DNA of 46,611 nucleotides, taken from positions 1-46,611 of the forward strand of contig NZ_PVWN01000033.1 of NCBI RefSeq assembly GCF_003003885.1, given 5' to 3'. The stretch is from Chlorogloea sp. CCALA 695 (lineage in GTDB: Bacteria > Cyanobacteriota > Cyanobacteriia > Cyanobacteriales > Chroococcidiopsidaceae). Position numbers and translations under genes: made by a program. Shown here piece by piece: positions 38,482-46,611 of the stretch (its first letter is position 1; each line of letters starts with the position of its first letter). The notes below the pieces were generated by a model, which saw only the letters and a list, made by a program, of their open reading frames with translations, was not told where the DNA came from and searched no databases.

Positions 38482-41400
38482 TGAATAAAAAAAATATCGA
38501 AAATATCTACCCGCTTTCGCCTACGCAGCAAGGCATACTATTTCATACTCTCCACGCGCCAGAGTCAGGAGTTTATGTTGTGCAAAGTTGCTATCCGTTT
38601 AGCCAAACTCTTGACATAGCAGCTTTTCAACAAGCTTGGCAACAAGTTATTAACCGACATCCAATTTTACGAACTTCTTTTCATTGGCAACAATATAAAG
38701 AGCCGTTTCAGGTAGTTCATAAGTCCGTAACTATACCTTGGCAATATTACGACTGGCAAAACTCCTCAGAAATTGAGCAGCAATTAGCAGCTTTTTTACA
38801 AGCAGACTGCAAGCAGGGATTCGATCTTACTCACCCGCCGCTATTGCGTTTAACTCTAATCCAAATAGCCGAAAATACTTATCATTTTGTTTGGAGTAGC
38901 CACCATTTAATTTTAGATGGATGGTCTACAGCTTTAGTTCTCCAGCAAGTATTTCTTTCTTATGCAGGAATAAGCGATCGCTCCTGTGCAACGCGCCCCT
39001 ACGCAGACTATATTAACTGGTTGCAACAACAAGACTTATCTCAAGCCGAAACCTTTTGGCGCAAGACACTCCAAGGATTTACTGCACCTACTCCGCTAAA
39101 GTTAGGGAAATCAACAGGTTATAGTAACCACTCGCTCAAATTATCCGCCGCCACCACCGCCGCGCTGCAATCAATAGCACGACAGCACAGATTAACCTTA
39201 AACACTCTCTTACAAGGCGCTTGGGCTATTCTTCTAGCTCGTTATAGTGGAGAGGAAGATATTGTATTTGGGGCAACATCTTCCGGTCGTCCACCTACCT
39301 TAGTTGGCTCAGAATCAATGGTAGGGCTATTTATCAACACCTTGCCAGTACGAGTACAGGTGTCGGGCAAAGCCTTACTAATACCCTGGTTGCAGCAACT
39401 TCAAGCGCGACAGGTAGAAGCGCAGCAGTACGAATATAGCCCCCTCGTACAGGTACAAGCTTGGAGTGATGTACCGCGTGATGTACCTTTATTTGAGAGC
39501 ATTTTAGTATTTGAAAATTACCCTGTAGACGCTGGCTTGCAACAATGGGCAACAGAAATGCAAGTTCACCAGATTCAATCTGTAGAATCAACCAATTACG
39601 CGATCGCTCTCAAAGCTGGAGTTAGTAATGAGCTATCTTTAGAAATTTTAAGCGATCGCCCCTCTACTCCGATCCAGCGAATGTTAGGTCATTTGCAAAC
39701 ATTATTAGAGGGGATGGTAGCAAATCCCCAAAGTGCGATCGCTTCTTTACCATTACTAACCACCGCCGAACAACAGCAACTATTAGAGTGGAACAATACC
39801 CAAACTGATTACCCTCAAGACAAGTGCATTCAGCAGTTATTTGAAAATCAAGCAGCACAAACTCCAGATGCCATAGCGGTAGTATTTGCAGACCAATATT
39901 TAACTTATCAACAACTAAACAGCCGTGCTAACCAATTGACGCACTATCTGCAAAAACTCAATGTTGGGTTAGAGGTTCCGGTTGCTATTTGCTTAGAGCG
40001 TTCTTTAGAAATGGTTATTGGTATTCTTGCCATTCTCAAAGCTGGGGGCGCTTATGTACCCATTGATCCAGCCTATCCCCAGGAACGATTAACAGCGATA
40101 TTAGCAGAGGTTCACGCGCCAGTATTTTTAACTCAAAAACGGCTGTTAACAAAACTTGCACCCATCAATACTAAAGTTGTTTGCTTAGATGCAGATTGGC
40201 AGAATATCCACCTAGAAAGTGAGAAAAATCTGCTCGTTGCTGTCACTCCTGACAACCTAGCCTACATTATGTACACCTCTGGTTCTACAGGCACTCCCAA
40301 AGGTGTCAGCGTTCTACATAAAGGTGTAGTGCGGTTAGTCAAAGCAACCAATTACGCTCAATTAAACGCTCAAGAAGTATTTTTGCAAGCTGCGCCGATT
40401 TCCTTTGATGCGGCAACTTTTGAGATTTGGGGCTGTTTGTTAAATGGAGCAAAATTAGTATTATTTCCTAATGACACCGCATCTTTATTAAAACTAGGGC
40501 AAGTAATTCGCCAACATCAAATTACAACCCTGTGGTTGACAGCAAGCTTGTTTCACCTCATAGTAGACGAGCAACTAGAAGATTTACAGACAGTAAAACA
40601 AATTTTGGCGGGTGGTGATGTGCTATCTGTTCCCCACGTTCAAAAATTACTGCAATCTAAACATTGTCAGCTAATTAATGGCTATGGCCCTACAGAAAAC
40701 ACCACATTTAGCTGTTGTTACCCGGTTACAGACGATCACTATTTAGAAAATATCCCTATTGGTCGTGCGATCGCCAACACCCAAGTTTACATCTTAGATC
40801 CCTGCTTGCAACTGCTTCCAATCGGTATTAGCGGCGAAATCTACGTTGGTGGCGACGGTTTAGCCAGACACTACCACCGTCGCCCAGAGTTAACCGCCAG
40901 TAGCTTTATTCCCCATCCTTTTAGTAAAACTCCTGGGGCGCGACTTTATAAAACGGGGGATTTAGGACGCTATCGGGAGGATGGTAATATCGAATTTTTG
41001 GGAAGAAGTGATCGCCAAGTAAAAGTTAGAGGCTTCCGTATTGAGTTAGGAGAAATCGAAGGGGCAATTTCTCAATACCCCCAGGTAAAGCAAGCAGTCG
41101 TAACAGCAAACAAAGATCAATTAGTCGCCTATGTTGTTTTAGCACCATCCTTAATTGACGACTTGCGCGGCTTTTTGCAATCAAAGCTACCTAAATATAT
41201 GCTGCCATCAGTCTTTATACCTCTAACAGCCCTACCAATAAATGTTAATGGCAAGGTTGATCGCCAACTATTACCAGCACCGCAAGCGCACACAACACAA
41301 TTAAAAACTTATATATCACCGCGTACCACCCAAGAAGCCCAACTCGCACATATATGGGCAGAGATTTTAGGCTTAGAAAGAGTAGGAATACATGACGACT

Positions 41401-42749
41401 TTTTTGCCCTAGGCGGTCATTCCTTGGCGATCGTGCGGCTATTTGCCCGGATTCGACAAACGTTTGCGGTAGATATCCCTATTCAAACTATATTTACAGC
41501 CCCTACAATAGCTGAATTTGCTCAAAGACTGTTATCAGATCCTCCTACATCGCCAGTTTTCGATCTTCAATCTGAAGCTGTCCTCGATTTAGAAATTACT
41601 TGCTCAAAAAAATATATTCCCATCTCTGAACCTGCAAGTATTTTCCTCACAGGGGCTACTGGATTTTTGGGTGCATTCTTACTTGCTGAACTACTCCAAC
41701 AAACTAGCGCAAATATTTATTGCTTAGTACGTGCAACCAATGCAGAAGCGGCTAGACACAAGATTCAGGACAGTTTTACCTTTTACTCACTCAATGATGT
41801 TGGGCAAAGTTCGAGAATTATTCCTGTTGTGGGAGACTTATCGCAGCCGCTATTAGGACTTAGCGAGGCACAATTTACAGCCTTAGCCGAAAAAATTGAT
41901 GTTATTTACCACAATGGCGCGTGGGTTCATCATGCTTCCCCCTACTCTATTCTCAAGGCGGCGAACGTATTGGGAACTCAAGAAATTTTACGATTAGCCA
42001 GCCAAATTAAAATCAAGCCAGTACATTTTATTTCTACTATTAGCGTCTTCTCGGCGGCTGGAGAAGCAGGCTTAAAAGTAGTTTCAGAAGATTCTAGCCT
42101 AGACGAGATTCCCTTCCCAGAGGGCGGCTATGCACAAAGTAAATGGGTAGCAGAAAAGTTAATCAAGATTGCAGGCGATCGCGGTTTACCCATATCTATT
42201 TATAGACCAGGACGAATTTCTGGACATAGCCAAACTGGTGCATTCAATCCCAACGACCTTTTATCTAGGTTACTCGTAGGTTGCTTAAACTTGGGCAGTT
42301 TTCCTGAAGGAGAATTTTTAGAAGGACTAGCACCAGTAGATTATGTCAGTAAAGCTATTGTCTCCTTATCGCAACAACCAGCATCTTTAGGCAAAGCCTT
42401 TCACCTATTAAATCCTCAACCTTTTGAATTAAAAATGCTGTTTAAGGTTATTCGTTCCTTTGGCTACCCATTAAAACAGATTTCTAGCGATTCCTGGCAA
42501 GCCGAATTAGCTTTAATTGGCGATCGTTCCCCCGAACATCCCTTATATCCTTTGATTCCGCTACTTCACGCACACAAAAAATCACCGCCGATAACACTAA
42601 ACGTTGACTGTAAAAATACCCTGCAAAGCCTCAACAATAGCTCAATTATTTGTCCATCTACCGATGAAAAATTACTTAGTCTCTACCTATCTCGTATAAT
42701 TCGCAATAACTTAGAGTCTCTACCCCAAAAAGACATTATTCACCAATAA
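38481..42749 (+). CDS. Terminal NRPS: C-A(Val)-PCP-thioester reductase
   Basis: Adds the last residue and releases the chain. The C domain (SPTQQGILFH, HHLILDG near 142) is DCL-like, as expected after D-Gln. The A domain (about 430-925) reads DAFWLGGTF, a Val code. The PCP is LGGHS near 977. The last ~370 residues are a thioester reductase of the short-chain dehydrogenase fold: NAD(P) motif GATGFLG near 1057 and YAQSK near 1217. There is no thioesterase in the window. Reductases of this kind free the peptide as an aldehyde, or as an alcohol after a second reduction. The aminotransferase encoded 41 bp downstream suggests the aldehyde is the intermediate. The start overlaps the preceding stop by one base (TAATG). 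Confidence 0.92.
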   Translation: MNKKNIENIYPLSPTQQGILFHTLHAPESGVYVVQSCYPFSQTLDIAAFQQAWQQVINRHPILRTSFHWQQYKEPFQVVHKSVTIPWQYYDWQNSSEIEQQLAAFLQADCKQGFDLTHPPLLRLTLIQIAENTYHFVWSSHHLILDGWSTALVLQQVFLSYAGISDRSCATRPYADYINWLQQQDLSQAETFWRKTLQGFTAPTPLKLGKSTGYSNHSLKLSAATTAALQSIARQHRLTLNTLLQGAWAILLARYSGEEDIVFGATSSGRPPTLVGSESMVGLFINTLPVRVQVSGKALLIPWLQQLQARQVEAQQYEYSPLVQVQAWSDVPRDVPLFESILVFENYPVDAGLQQWATEMQVHQIQSVESTNYAIALKAGVSNELSLEILSDRPSTPIQRMLGHLQTLLEGMVANPQSAIASLPLLTTAEQQQLLEWNNTQTDYPQDKCIQQLFENQAAQTPDAIAVVFADQYLTYQQLNSRANQLTHYLQKLNVGLEVPVAICLERSLEMVIGILAILKAGGAYVPIDPAYPQERLTAILAEVHAPVFLTQKRLLTKLAPINTKVVCLDADWQNIHLESEKNLLVAVTPDNLAYIMYTSGSTGTPKGVSVLHKGVVRLVKATNYAQLNAQEVFLQAAPISFDAATFEIWGCLLNGAKLVLFPNDTASLLKLGQVIRQHQITTLWLTASLFHLIVDEQLEDLQTVKQILAGGDVLSVPHVQKLLQSKHCQLINGYGPTENTTFSCCYPVTDDHYLENIPIGRAIANTQVYILDPCLQLLPIGISGEIYVGGDGLARHYHRRPELTASSFIPHPFSKTPGARLYKTGDLGRYREDGNIEFLGRSDRQVKVRGFRIELGEIEGAISQYPQVKQAVVTANKDQLVAYVVLAPSLIDDLRGFLQSKLPKYMLPSVFIPLTALPINVNGKVDRQLLPAPQAHTTQLKTYISPRTTQEAQLAHIWAEILGLERVGIHDDFFALGGHSLAIVRLFARIRQTFAVDIPIQTIFTAPTIAEFAQRLLSDPPTSPVFDLQSEAVLDLEITCSKKYIPISEPASIFLTGATGFLGAFLLAELLQQTSANIYCLVRATNAEAARHKIQDSFTFYSLNDVGQSSRIIPVVGDLSQPLLGLSEAQFTALAEKIDVIYHNGAWVHHASPYSILKAANVLGTQEILRLASQIKIKPVHFISTISVFSAAGEAGLKVVSEDSSLDEIPFPEGGYAQSKWVAEKLIKIAGDRGLPISIYRPGRISGHSQTGAFNPNDLLSRLLVGCLNLGSFPEGEFLEGLAPVDYVSKAIVSLSQQPASLGKAFHLLNPQPFELKMLFKVIRSFGYPLKQISSDSWQAELALIGDRSPEHPLYPLIPLLHAHKKSPPITLNVDCKNTLQSLNNSSIICPSTDEKLLSLYLSRIIRNNLESLPQKDIIHQ

Positions 42750-42790
42750 TTTTTCTTTCCACTTCGCGTCTTTTATTAATCAAAACTCTC

Positions 42791-44185
42791 ATGCAAAAAA
42801 GTATTTCTCCTTTATCGCCAAGCCTTCAAGCCAACTATTTATCAGAGTTTACCGCTCAATATAGCGATCGCACCAAAACATCTAAACAACTCGCTCAAAT
42901 TTATCGTGCGACCTTAGCCGATAACCGAGTTTCCGCAGGTTTTAACCTAGCACTCAAAGAAATGTGCTATCCCATAGTTGCTAAAAAATCTCTCGGTTCT
43001 AAAATTTGGGATGCAGACGGCAACGAATATATTGATGTTGTTATGGGGTTTGGGATCAACCTTTTTGGTCACAATCCCCCTTTTATCAAAGCCGCACTCT
43101 TAGAACAATTAGATAAAGGCACTCACTTAGGAGTACAAACAGAACTATCAGGCGAAGTAGCACAGTTAATTACTGAAATGACAGGCATGGAAAGAGTTGC
43201 TTTTAGTAATACAGGCACAGAAGCAATTATGACCGCAATTCGCATTGCTAGAGCTACTACAAATCGTCACAAAATTGCTATATTTTCCGGTTCTTATCAC
43301 GGTCATTTTGATGGCACGTTAGTTGAAAATGCAGAAATAAATGGTAATTTCACTACGGTTCCTGTAGATTCAGGTACACCACCGAAATTTGCGGAAGATG
43401 TTTTAGTTTTAGATTATGGCAATTGGCAAGCGCTCGATATTATCAAAGCCAACAAAAATGAACTAGCAGCTATTTTAGTTGAACCAGTCCAAAGTAGCCG
43501 AATTGATTTTCAACCGCATGAATTTCTCCATCAATTAAGGCAATTAACAACTCAATTAGACATTGCTTTAATTTTTGATGAAATGGTTTCAGGCTTTCGC
43601 ATTCATCCTGGCGGCGCGCAAGCTTGGTTTAATATTGCCGCCGATATAGCTACCTACGGCAAAATTATCGGTGGCGGAATGCCCATTGGTGTTATTGCTG
43701 GTAAAGCTAAATATATGGATAAAATTGATGGCGGAATGTGGAATTATGGCGATTCTTCTTATCCTCAAGTAAAGCAAACTTTTTTTGCAGGTACGCATTG
43801 CAAACATCCTCTATCCTTAGCCGCCGCAAAGGTTATATTGCAATACCTCAAAGCCCAGGGAGCAACTTTACAAACCCAGCTAAATCAACGCACAACCGAG
43901 TTTATTCAAACCTTAAATACCTATTTTGAATCTGGGGAAATGCCTATTAAAATGATAAACTTTGGTTCATTATTTGGGCCTGGTAATTCGACATCAAGTA
44001 ATAATTCTAGCGATTCGTCATCTTTGGGATTAAGCCTATTATCTTATCATTTAATTCACCAAGGCATATTAAGTAGAGGTGGTAGCGGGTTCTTGTCTAC
44101 AGCCCATACTGATGAAGATATTAATTGTATAGTTCAGGCTGTTCAAGACAGTATTAACAATTTACGCTTAGGCGGATTGTTGTAA
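42791..44185 (+). CDS. Class III PLP aminotransferase (glutamate-1-semialdehyde aminomutase-like)
   Basis: 464 residues with the fold-type I signature: SNTGTEAIMTAIRIAR (about 139-154), SYHGHFD (about 170), EPVQ, FDEMVSGFR (about 262-270) and the Schiff-base lysine K291 in TYGKIIGGGMPIG. The best family match is the glutamate-1-semialdehyde-aminomutase-like group, but the context is not tetrapyrrole synthesis. It follows a terminal reductase module directly, as MxcL follows MxcG for myxochelin B, where the aldehyde is turned into an amine. By analogy it would aminate a C-terminal valinal, giving a 1,2-diamine end. No terminator separates it from the preceding gene. A different substrate, such as an amino acid precursor, is less likely but not excluded. 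Confidence 0.9.
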   Translation: MQKSISPLSPSLQANYLSEFTAQYSDRTKTSKQLAQIYRATLADNRVSAGFNLALKEMCYPIVAKKSLGSKIWDADGNEYIDVVMGFGINLFGHNPPFIKAALLEQLDKGTHLGVQTELSGEVAQLITEMTGMERVAFSNTGTEAIMTAIRIARATTNRHKIAIFSGSYHGHFDGTLVENAEINGNFTTVPVDSGTPPKFAEDVLVLDYGNWQALDIIKANKNELAAILVEPVQSSRIDFQPHEFLHQLRQLTTQLDIALIFDEMVSGFRIHPGGAQAWFNIAADIATYGKIIGGGMPIGVIAGKAKYMDKIDGGMWNYGDSSYPQVKQTFFAGTHCKHPLSLAAAKVILQYLKAQGATLQTQLNQRTTEFIQTLNTYFESGEMPIKMINFGSLFGPGNSTSSNNSSDSSSLGLSLLSYHLIHQGILSRGGSGFLSTAHTDEDINCIVQAVQDSINNLRLGGLL

Positions 44186-44209
44186 AACTAATCCTCATAA
44201 AAAAAAGTT

Positions 44210-45019
44210 ATGAATGTCCAACCTATTCAACGCATTGAAAACCCATCAGTTGACGAATTTAAAACAACCTATGGTTTACAAAGTAAGCCAGTAATTATTT
44301 CTGGGGTTGCTACAGAGTGGGCAGCATCTTCTTTATGGCAACCTGAAATGTTTAAGAATATGTTTGGAGATATATCTGCGCCTTTAAGAGCAAGTGATAA
44401 TGAAATTGATGTTTTCTTTGGGCAATCTAAAGAACAAACAGTAATGTCAATTGCTGAATATATAGATAGCATTAATTTAACCGATACGAAGGGAAAGCGA
44501 CCAGCCTATCTAGGTAATATTCCCCTCAATTCACCGCTAACTCAACAGTATTTTAACAAAATTAAATCTCATTTTAGTTTTCCTAACTACTTGCCGGAAA
44601 ATAGCGGCAATGAAATTCGTTTATGGATTGGTGCTACTAATCAAAAGTCAACAATTCATAATGACAACTATCACAACTTCAATGCTCAAATATTTGGAAA
44701 AAAAACATTTTTACTGTTTCCACCAGAGGAGTACGAAAAGTTATCGATTGTCAAGATTGATGACGAATTATGGTCAAGTCCCATCGATCCCCAGCAACCA
44801 GATTTAGATAAATTTCCTAGTTTCAAGGAAATTAACGGTTTAGAAGCTGAATTACAGGCAGGAGATATACTTTTTATTCCGGCTTTTTGGTGGCATCAAG
44901 CACGAACAATTACAACAGCAATTAATCTCAATATGTGGGTTTTTACTGCAAATATTTGTAAAACTTGGCAAGAACATCCTACCTTTAGCAAAGCTGTAAG
45001 TACAGGATATAAATTTTGA
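44210..45019 (+). CDS. JmjC/cupin_8-type Fe(II)/2-oxoglutarate oxygenase
   Basis: 269 residues matching the cupin_8 (JmjC-like) hydroxylase pattern. HND at 150-152 (TIHNDNYHNF) and His229 (FIPAFWWHQARTI) supply the iron triad. KKTFLLFPPEE and LQAGDILFIPAFWWH are the hallmark strands around them. The family hydroxylates protein or peptide side chains and includes tailoring enzymes. Here it lies between the aminotransferase and the exporter, and its last codon overlaps the start of the exporter. It is the third 2-oxoglutarate oxygenase of the cluster and unrelated in motif order to the two TauD enzymes. It may hydroxylate a finished or carrier-bound residue, perhaps to complete the metal-binding set; its substrate cannot be read from sequence. 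Confidence 0.85.
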   Translation: MNVQPIQRIENPSVDEFKTTYGLQSKPVIISGVATEWAASSLWQPEMFKNMFGDISAPLRASDNEIDVFFGQSKEQTVMSIAEYIDSINLTDTKGKRPAYLGNIPLNSPLTQQYFNKIKSHFSFPNYLPENSGNEIRLWIGATNQKSTIHNDNYHNFNAQIFGKKTFLLFPPEEYEKLSIVKIDDELWSSPIDPQQPDLDKFPSFKEINGLEAELQAGDILFIPAFWWHQARTITTAINLNMWVFTANICKTWQEHPTFSKAVSTGYKF

Positions 45020-46353
45020 ACGCCGCAGATATTCAAAAAACCAATCTCCGCACCTTTTTGATTATTTGGGCAAGTCAAGTAGCCTCTATACTTGGCTCAG
45101 AAATGACTAATTTTGCTATAACTATTTGGGCGTGGAATATTACAGGTAAAGCTACATCATTATCTTTGATTATCCTCTTTACCCAAATTCCTAGATTAAT
45201 AGCAGCACTGTTTGCAGGCATATTAGTTGATCGGTGCGATCGCAAATTACTAATGGTTTTAGGAGATTCCGCCGCCGGGATATCAACTATTGCTATATTT
45301 ATCCTCCTGACAACCAATCGCCTAGAAATTTGGCATCTTTACATTACCGCAGCTTTTAGCGGACTATTTGGCTATTTTCAGCATTTAGCATACTCCGCTT
45401 CTATATCGGCGCTTGTACCCAAACAACATTACACGCGAGCGGCGGCTTTGTGCAATCATGTGGGACAATTTGGTTCAAATATCATTGCCCCAGGATTAGC
45501 CGGAGCGCTTTATTATCAGATTGGTCTGCAAGGTATTTTGACTATTGATATTGCAACTTTTGCGATCGCCCTTTGCACCATATATTTTGTCCAAATTCCT
45601 CAACCTGTCGTTAAGCGAGAACCAGAACAACAAAAACTTTGGCAAAATCTAACTTTTGGTTGGCGCTACATCTTTAAAAATCCTAGCTTGCGATCTTTGT
45701 TAATATTCCTACTTATTTTTAACTTTATTGATTATGCAATTTCTGGTATCCACGCTTCACTAATTTTGTCCCGCAGTCACAACAACACCTCAGTATTTGC
45801 CAGCGTTCAATCTGCTATCGGTTTAGGTGGTGTAATTGGTGCGGTATCGCTGAGTGTGTGGGGTGGGTTTAAACGTCGCATTCATGGGATGTTGCTAGGA
45901 ACAGTATTAAGTTATGGCTGTATGGTGGTGTTTGGATTAGGAAATTTACCCGCAACTTGGATATTGGCTGGTTTTTTCACTGCTGTATTTTGGTCATCTA
46001 TCAGTAGTTCGGAGCAAGCAATTTGGTTATCTAAAGTCCCACCAGAGGTACAAGGACGAGTCTTTGCTAATCGTTATTTGCTTACCCAGCTTGCTGCACC
46101 AATAGGACTTGCGATCGCTGGCCCATTGGCTGACCATGTTTTCCAGCCTGCTATGCTCCCTGGAGGTATACTTGCAAATACATTTGGCGACTTATTTGGT
46201 AATAATTATAGTTCTGGGATCGCCCTACAATATACCCTCTTTGCTTTTTGCGGTGTACTGCTTGGTTTAACCGGATATACCTGGGGTAAATTGCGAAATA
46301 TTGAACTTGTTATACCCGACTATGAGGTTAACGACAAAAGCACAATACAATAA
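45016..46353 (+). CDS. MFS exporter (EntS-like, MFS_3 type), probable siderophore efflux
   Basis: 445-residue inner-membrane transporter with about 12 hydrophobic segments. The first is FLIIWASQVASILGSEMTNFAI, and the loop after helix 2 has the MFS signature GILVDRCDRKLLM. The N-terminal wording is that of the EntS/MFS_3 group, which exports siderophores. Being last in the operon and next to a siderophore pathway, it probably carries the product to the periplasm. The start is TTG at 45016, overlapping the previous stop as TTGA; the first in-frame ATG is inside helix 1 and would damage it. No clear terminator hairpin was seen after the stop. Confidence 0.9.
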   Translation: MNAADIQKTNLRTFLIIWASQVASILGSEMTNFAITIWAWNITGKATSLSLIILFTQIPRLIAALFAGILVDRCDRKLLMVLGDSAAGISTIAIFILLTTNRLEIWHLYITAAFSGLFGYFQHLAYSASISALVPKQHYTRAAALCNHVGQFGSNIIAPGLAGALYYQIGLQGILTIDIATFAIALCTIYFVQIPQPVVKREPEQQKLWQNLTFGWRYIFKNPSLRSLLIFLLIFNFIDYAISGIHASLILSRSHNNTSVFASVQSAIGLGGVIGAVSLSVWGGFKRRIHGMLLGTVLSYGCMVVFGLGNLPATWILAGFFTAVFWSSISSSEQAIWLSKVPPEVQGRVFANRYLLTQLAAPIGLAIAGPLADHVFQPAMLPGGILANTFGDLFGNNYSSGIALQYTLFAFCGVLLGLTGYTWGKLRNIELVIPDYEVNDKSTIQ

Positions 46354-46436
46354 TAGTCTTAAATGATTTATAGAGCTATCGAGCATTTAAGGAAGTTGCC
46401 TATTCAGCATCTTCAAGACGCAGATGTTGATTTGAT
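46354..46436. other. Short non-coding stretch after the operon
   Basis: These 83 bp separate the exporter stop from the convergent small ORF. No strong GC-rich hairpin with a T-run was found here, so the end of the operon transcript is not marked by an obvious intrinsic terminator. Confidence 0.5.
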
Positions 46437-46536
46437 TTACAAACCGAGTTCTTGTTTAAGATCGGCAAGGGGAGTAGTACCATGCTGCCGTGCTTCCTCA
46501 AGAGCGGCACGAGCATCTTCTAGGTCAGCTTGTATT
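46437..46536 (-). pseudogene. 3' end of a small antitoxin-like ORF interrupted by a group II intron
   Basis: The minus strand reads in one frame through ADLEDARAALEEARQHG, then TTPLADLKQELGL and a TAA stop at 46437-46439. The length, acidic helix and closing (L/W)xDLKxELG pattern resemble C-termini of small cyanobacterial type II antitoxins. This is a pattern judgement, not a firm family call. Its upstream part lies beyond the intron and outside the window. If the intron splices, the gene may still be expressed; otherwise it is broken. Confidence 0.5.
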
Positions 46537-46611
46537 GTTAGGGTCGAGGGGAAGTATTATCTTCCGCCCCTCCCTGTTAGATCCGGACGTGCGGCTTTCA
46601 CCGCATCCGGC
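46537..46611 (-). mobile_element. Group II intron, 3' end (domains V and VI), cut by the window edge
   Basis: On the minus strand a domain V hairpin is clear: CCGGA (46610-46606) pairs with TCCGG (46587-46583), GCGGT (46604-46600) pairs with GCCGC (46595-46591), the loop is GAAA, and there is a two-base CG bulge at 46589-46588. Domain VI follows: GGG (46574-46572) with CCC (46543-46541), GGGG (46570-46567) with CCCT (46550-46547), and GAAG (46564-46561) with CTTC (46554-46551). An unpaired A at 46544 suits the branch point. The intron would end with AC at 46537, or with AT at 46534. Any reverse transcriptase gene lies to the right of the window. Confidence 0.85.

Noticed and set aside
5360-40320. 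Recurrent near-identical DNA around the TSGSTG and YGPTE cores, which could suggest a repeat family
   Set aside because: These are conserved A-domain motifs in homologous modules, not interspersed repeats or a CRISPR array.
42791-44185. Aminotransferase as the housekeeping glutamate-1-semialdehyde aminomutase (hemL)
   Set aside because: Its place directly after a reductase-terminated NRPS in a tight operon fits a tailoring enzyme far better.

Overview
This window comes from a cyanobacterium. Dozens of copies of the cyanobacterial HIP1 octamer (GCGATCGC) are spread through the coding DNA. The outer-membrane receptor carries an N-terminal AMIN-like segment of the cyanobacterial type, and the NRPS/PKS domain style (FAAL loading, KS-AT-cMT-KR, TubC docking, TauD hydroxylases) is typical of cyanobacterial lipopeptide clusters. 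The genus cannot be read from the sequence.

Layout. Positions 1-941 (minus strand) hold the 5' part of a TonB-dependent siderophore receptor. A 581-bp divergent control region (942-1522) holds a Fur-box-like site and a repeated TTATTGCAAA motif, two copies of which are palindromic. From 1523 to 46353 thirteen plus-strand genes lie head to tail with gaps of at most 43 bp or short overlaps, so they probably form one operon of about 45 kb. In order they are: FAAL-ACP-C-A-PCP; KS-AT-cMT-KR-ACP; TubC-C-TauD hydroxylase; interface-A-PCP-E; C-A-PCP-E-C; stand-alone TauD hydroxylase; interface-A-PCP-E; C-A-PCP; C-A-PCP-E; C-A-PCP-reductase; class III aminotransferase; JmjC/cupin_8 oxygenase; MFS exporter. 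At the right edge (46437-46611, minus strand) the 3' end of a group II intron (domains V and VI) sits inside a small antitoxin-like ORF.

How the genes work together (inference). Specificity residues read by eye from the A domains give: Ala or Gly (DLFNNALTY), then a malonate unit that is C-methylated and ketoreduced (a statine-like unit), Asp (DLTKIGHVG), Ser (DVWHFSLID), a His-like code (DSALIAEVW), an Orn-like code (DVGEVCSID), Gln (DAWQFGLID) and Val (DAFWLGGTF). Each E domain is preceded by a GGDS carrier motif and followed, where the next step is a condensation, by a DCL-like C domain; the module without E is followed by an LCL-like C domain. The assembly line is therefore internally consistent. 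The two hydroxylase/interface-domain pairs point to beta-hydroxy-Asp and beta-hydroxy-His, both known Fe(III) ligands. The chain would be released as an aldehyde and aminated, as in myxochelin B formation. With the receptor, exporter and Fur-like site, the best reading is a lipopeptide siderophore system related to the beta-hydroxyaspartate lipopeptides of cyanobacteria (cyanochelin-like), but with a probable beta-hydroxy-His ligand, a polyketide-extended residue and a predicted terminal amine.
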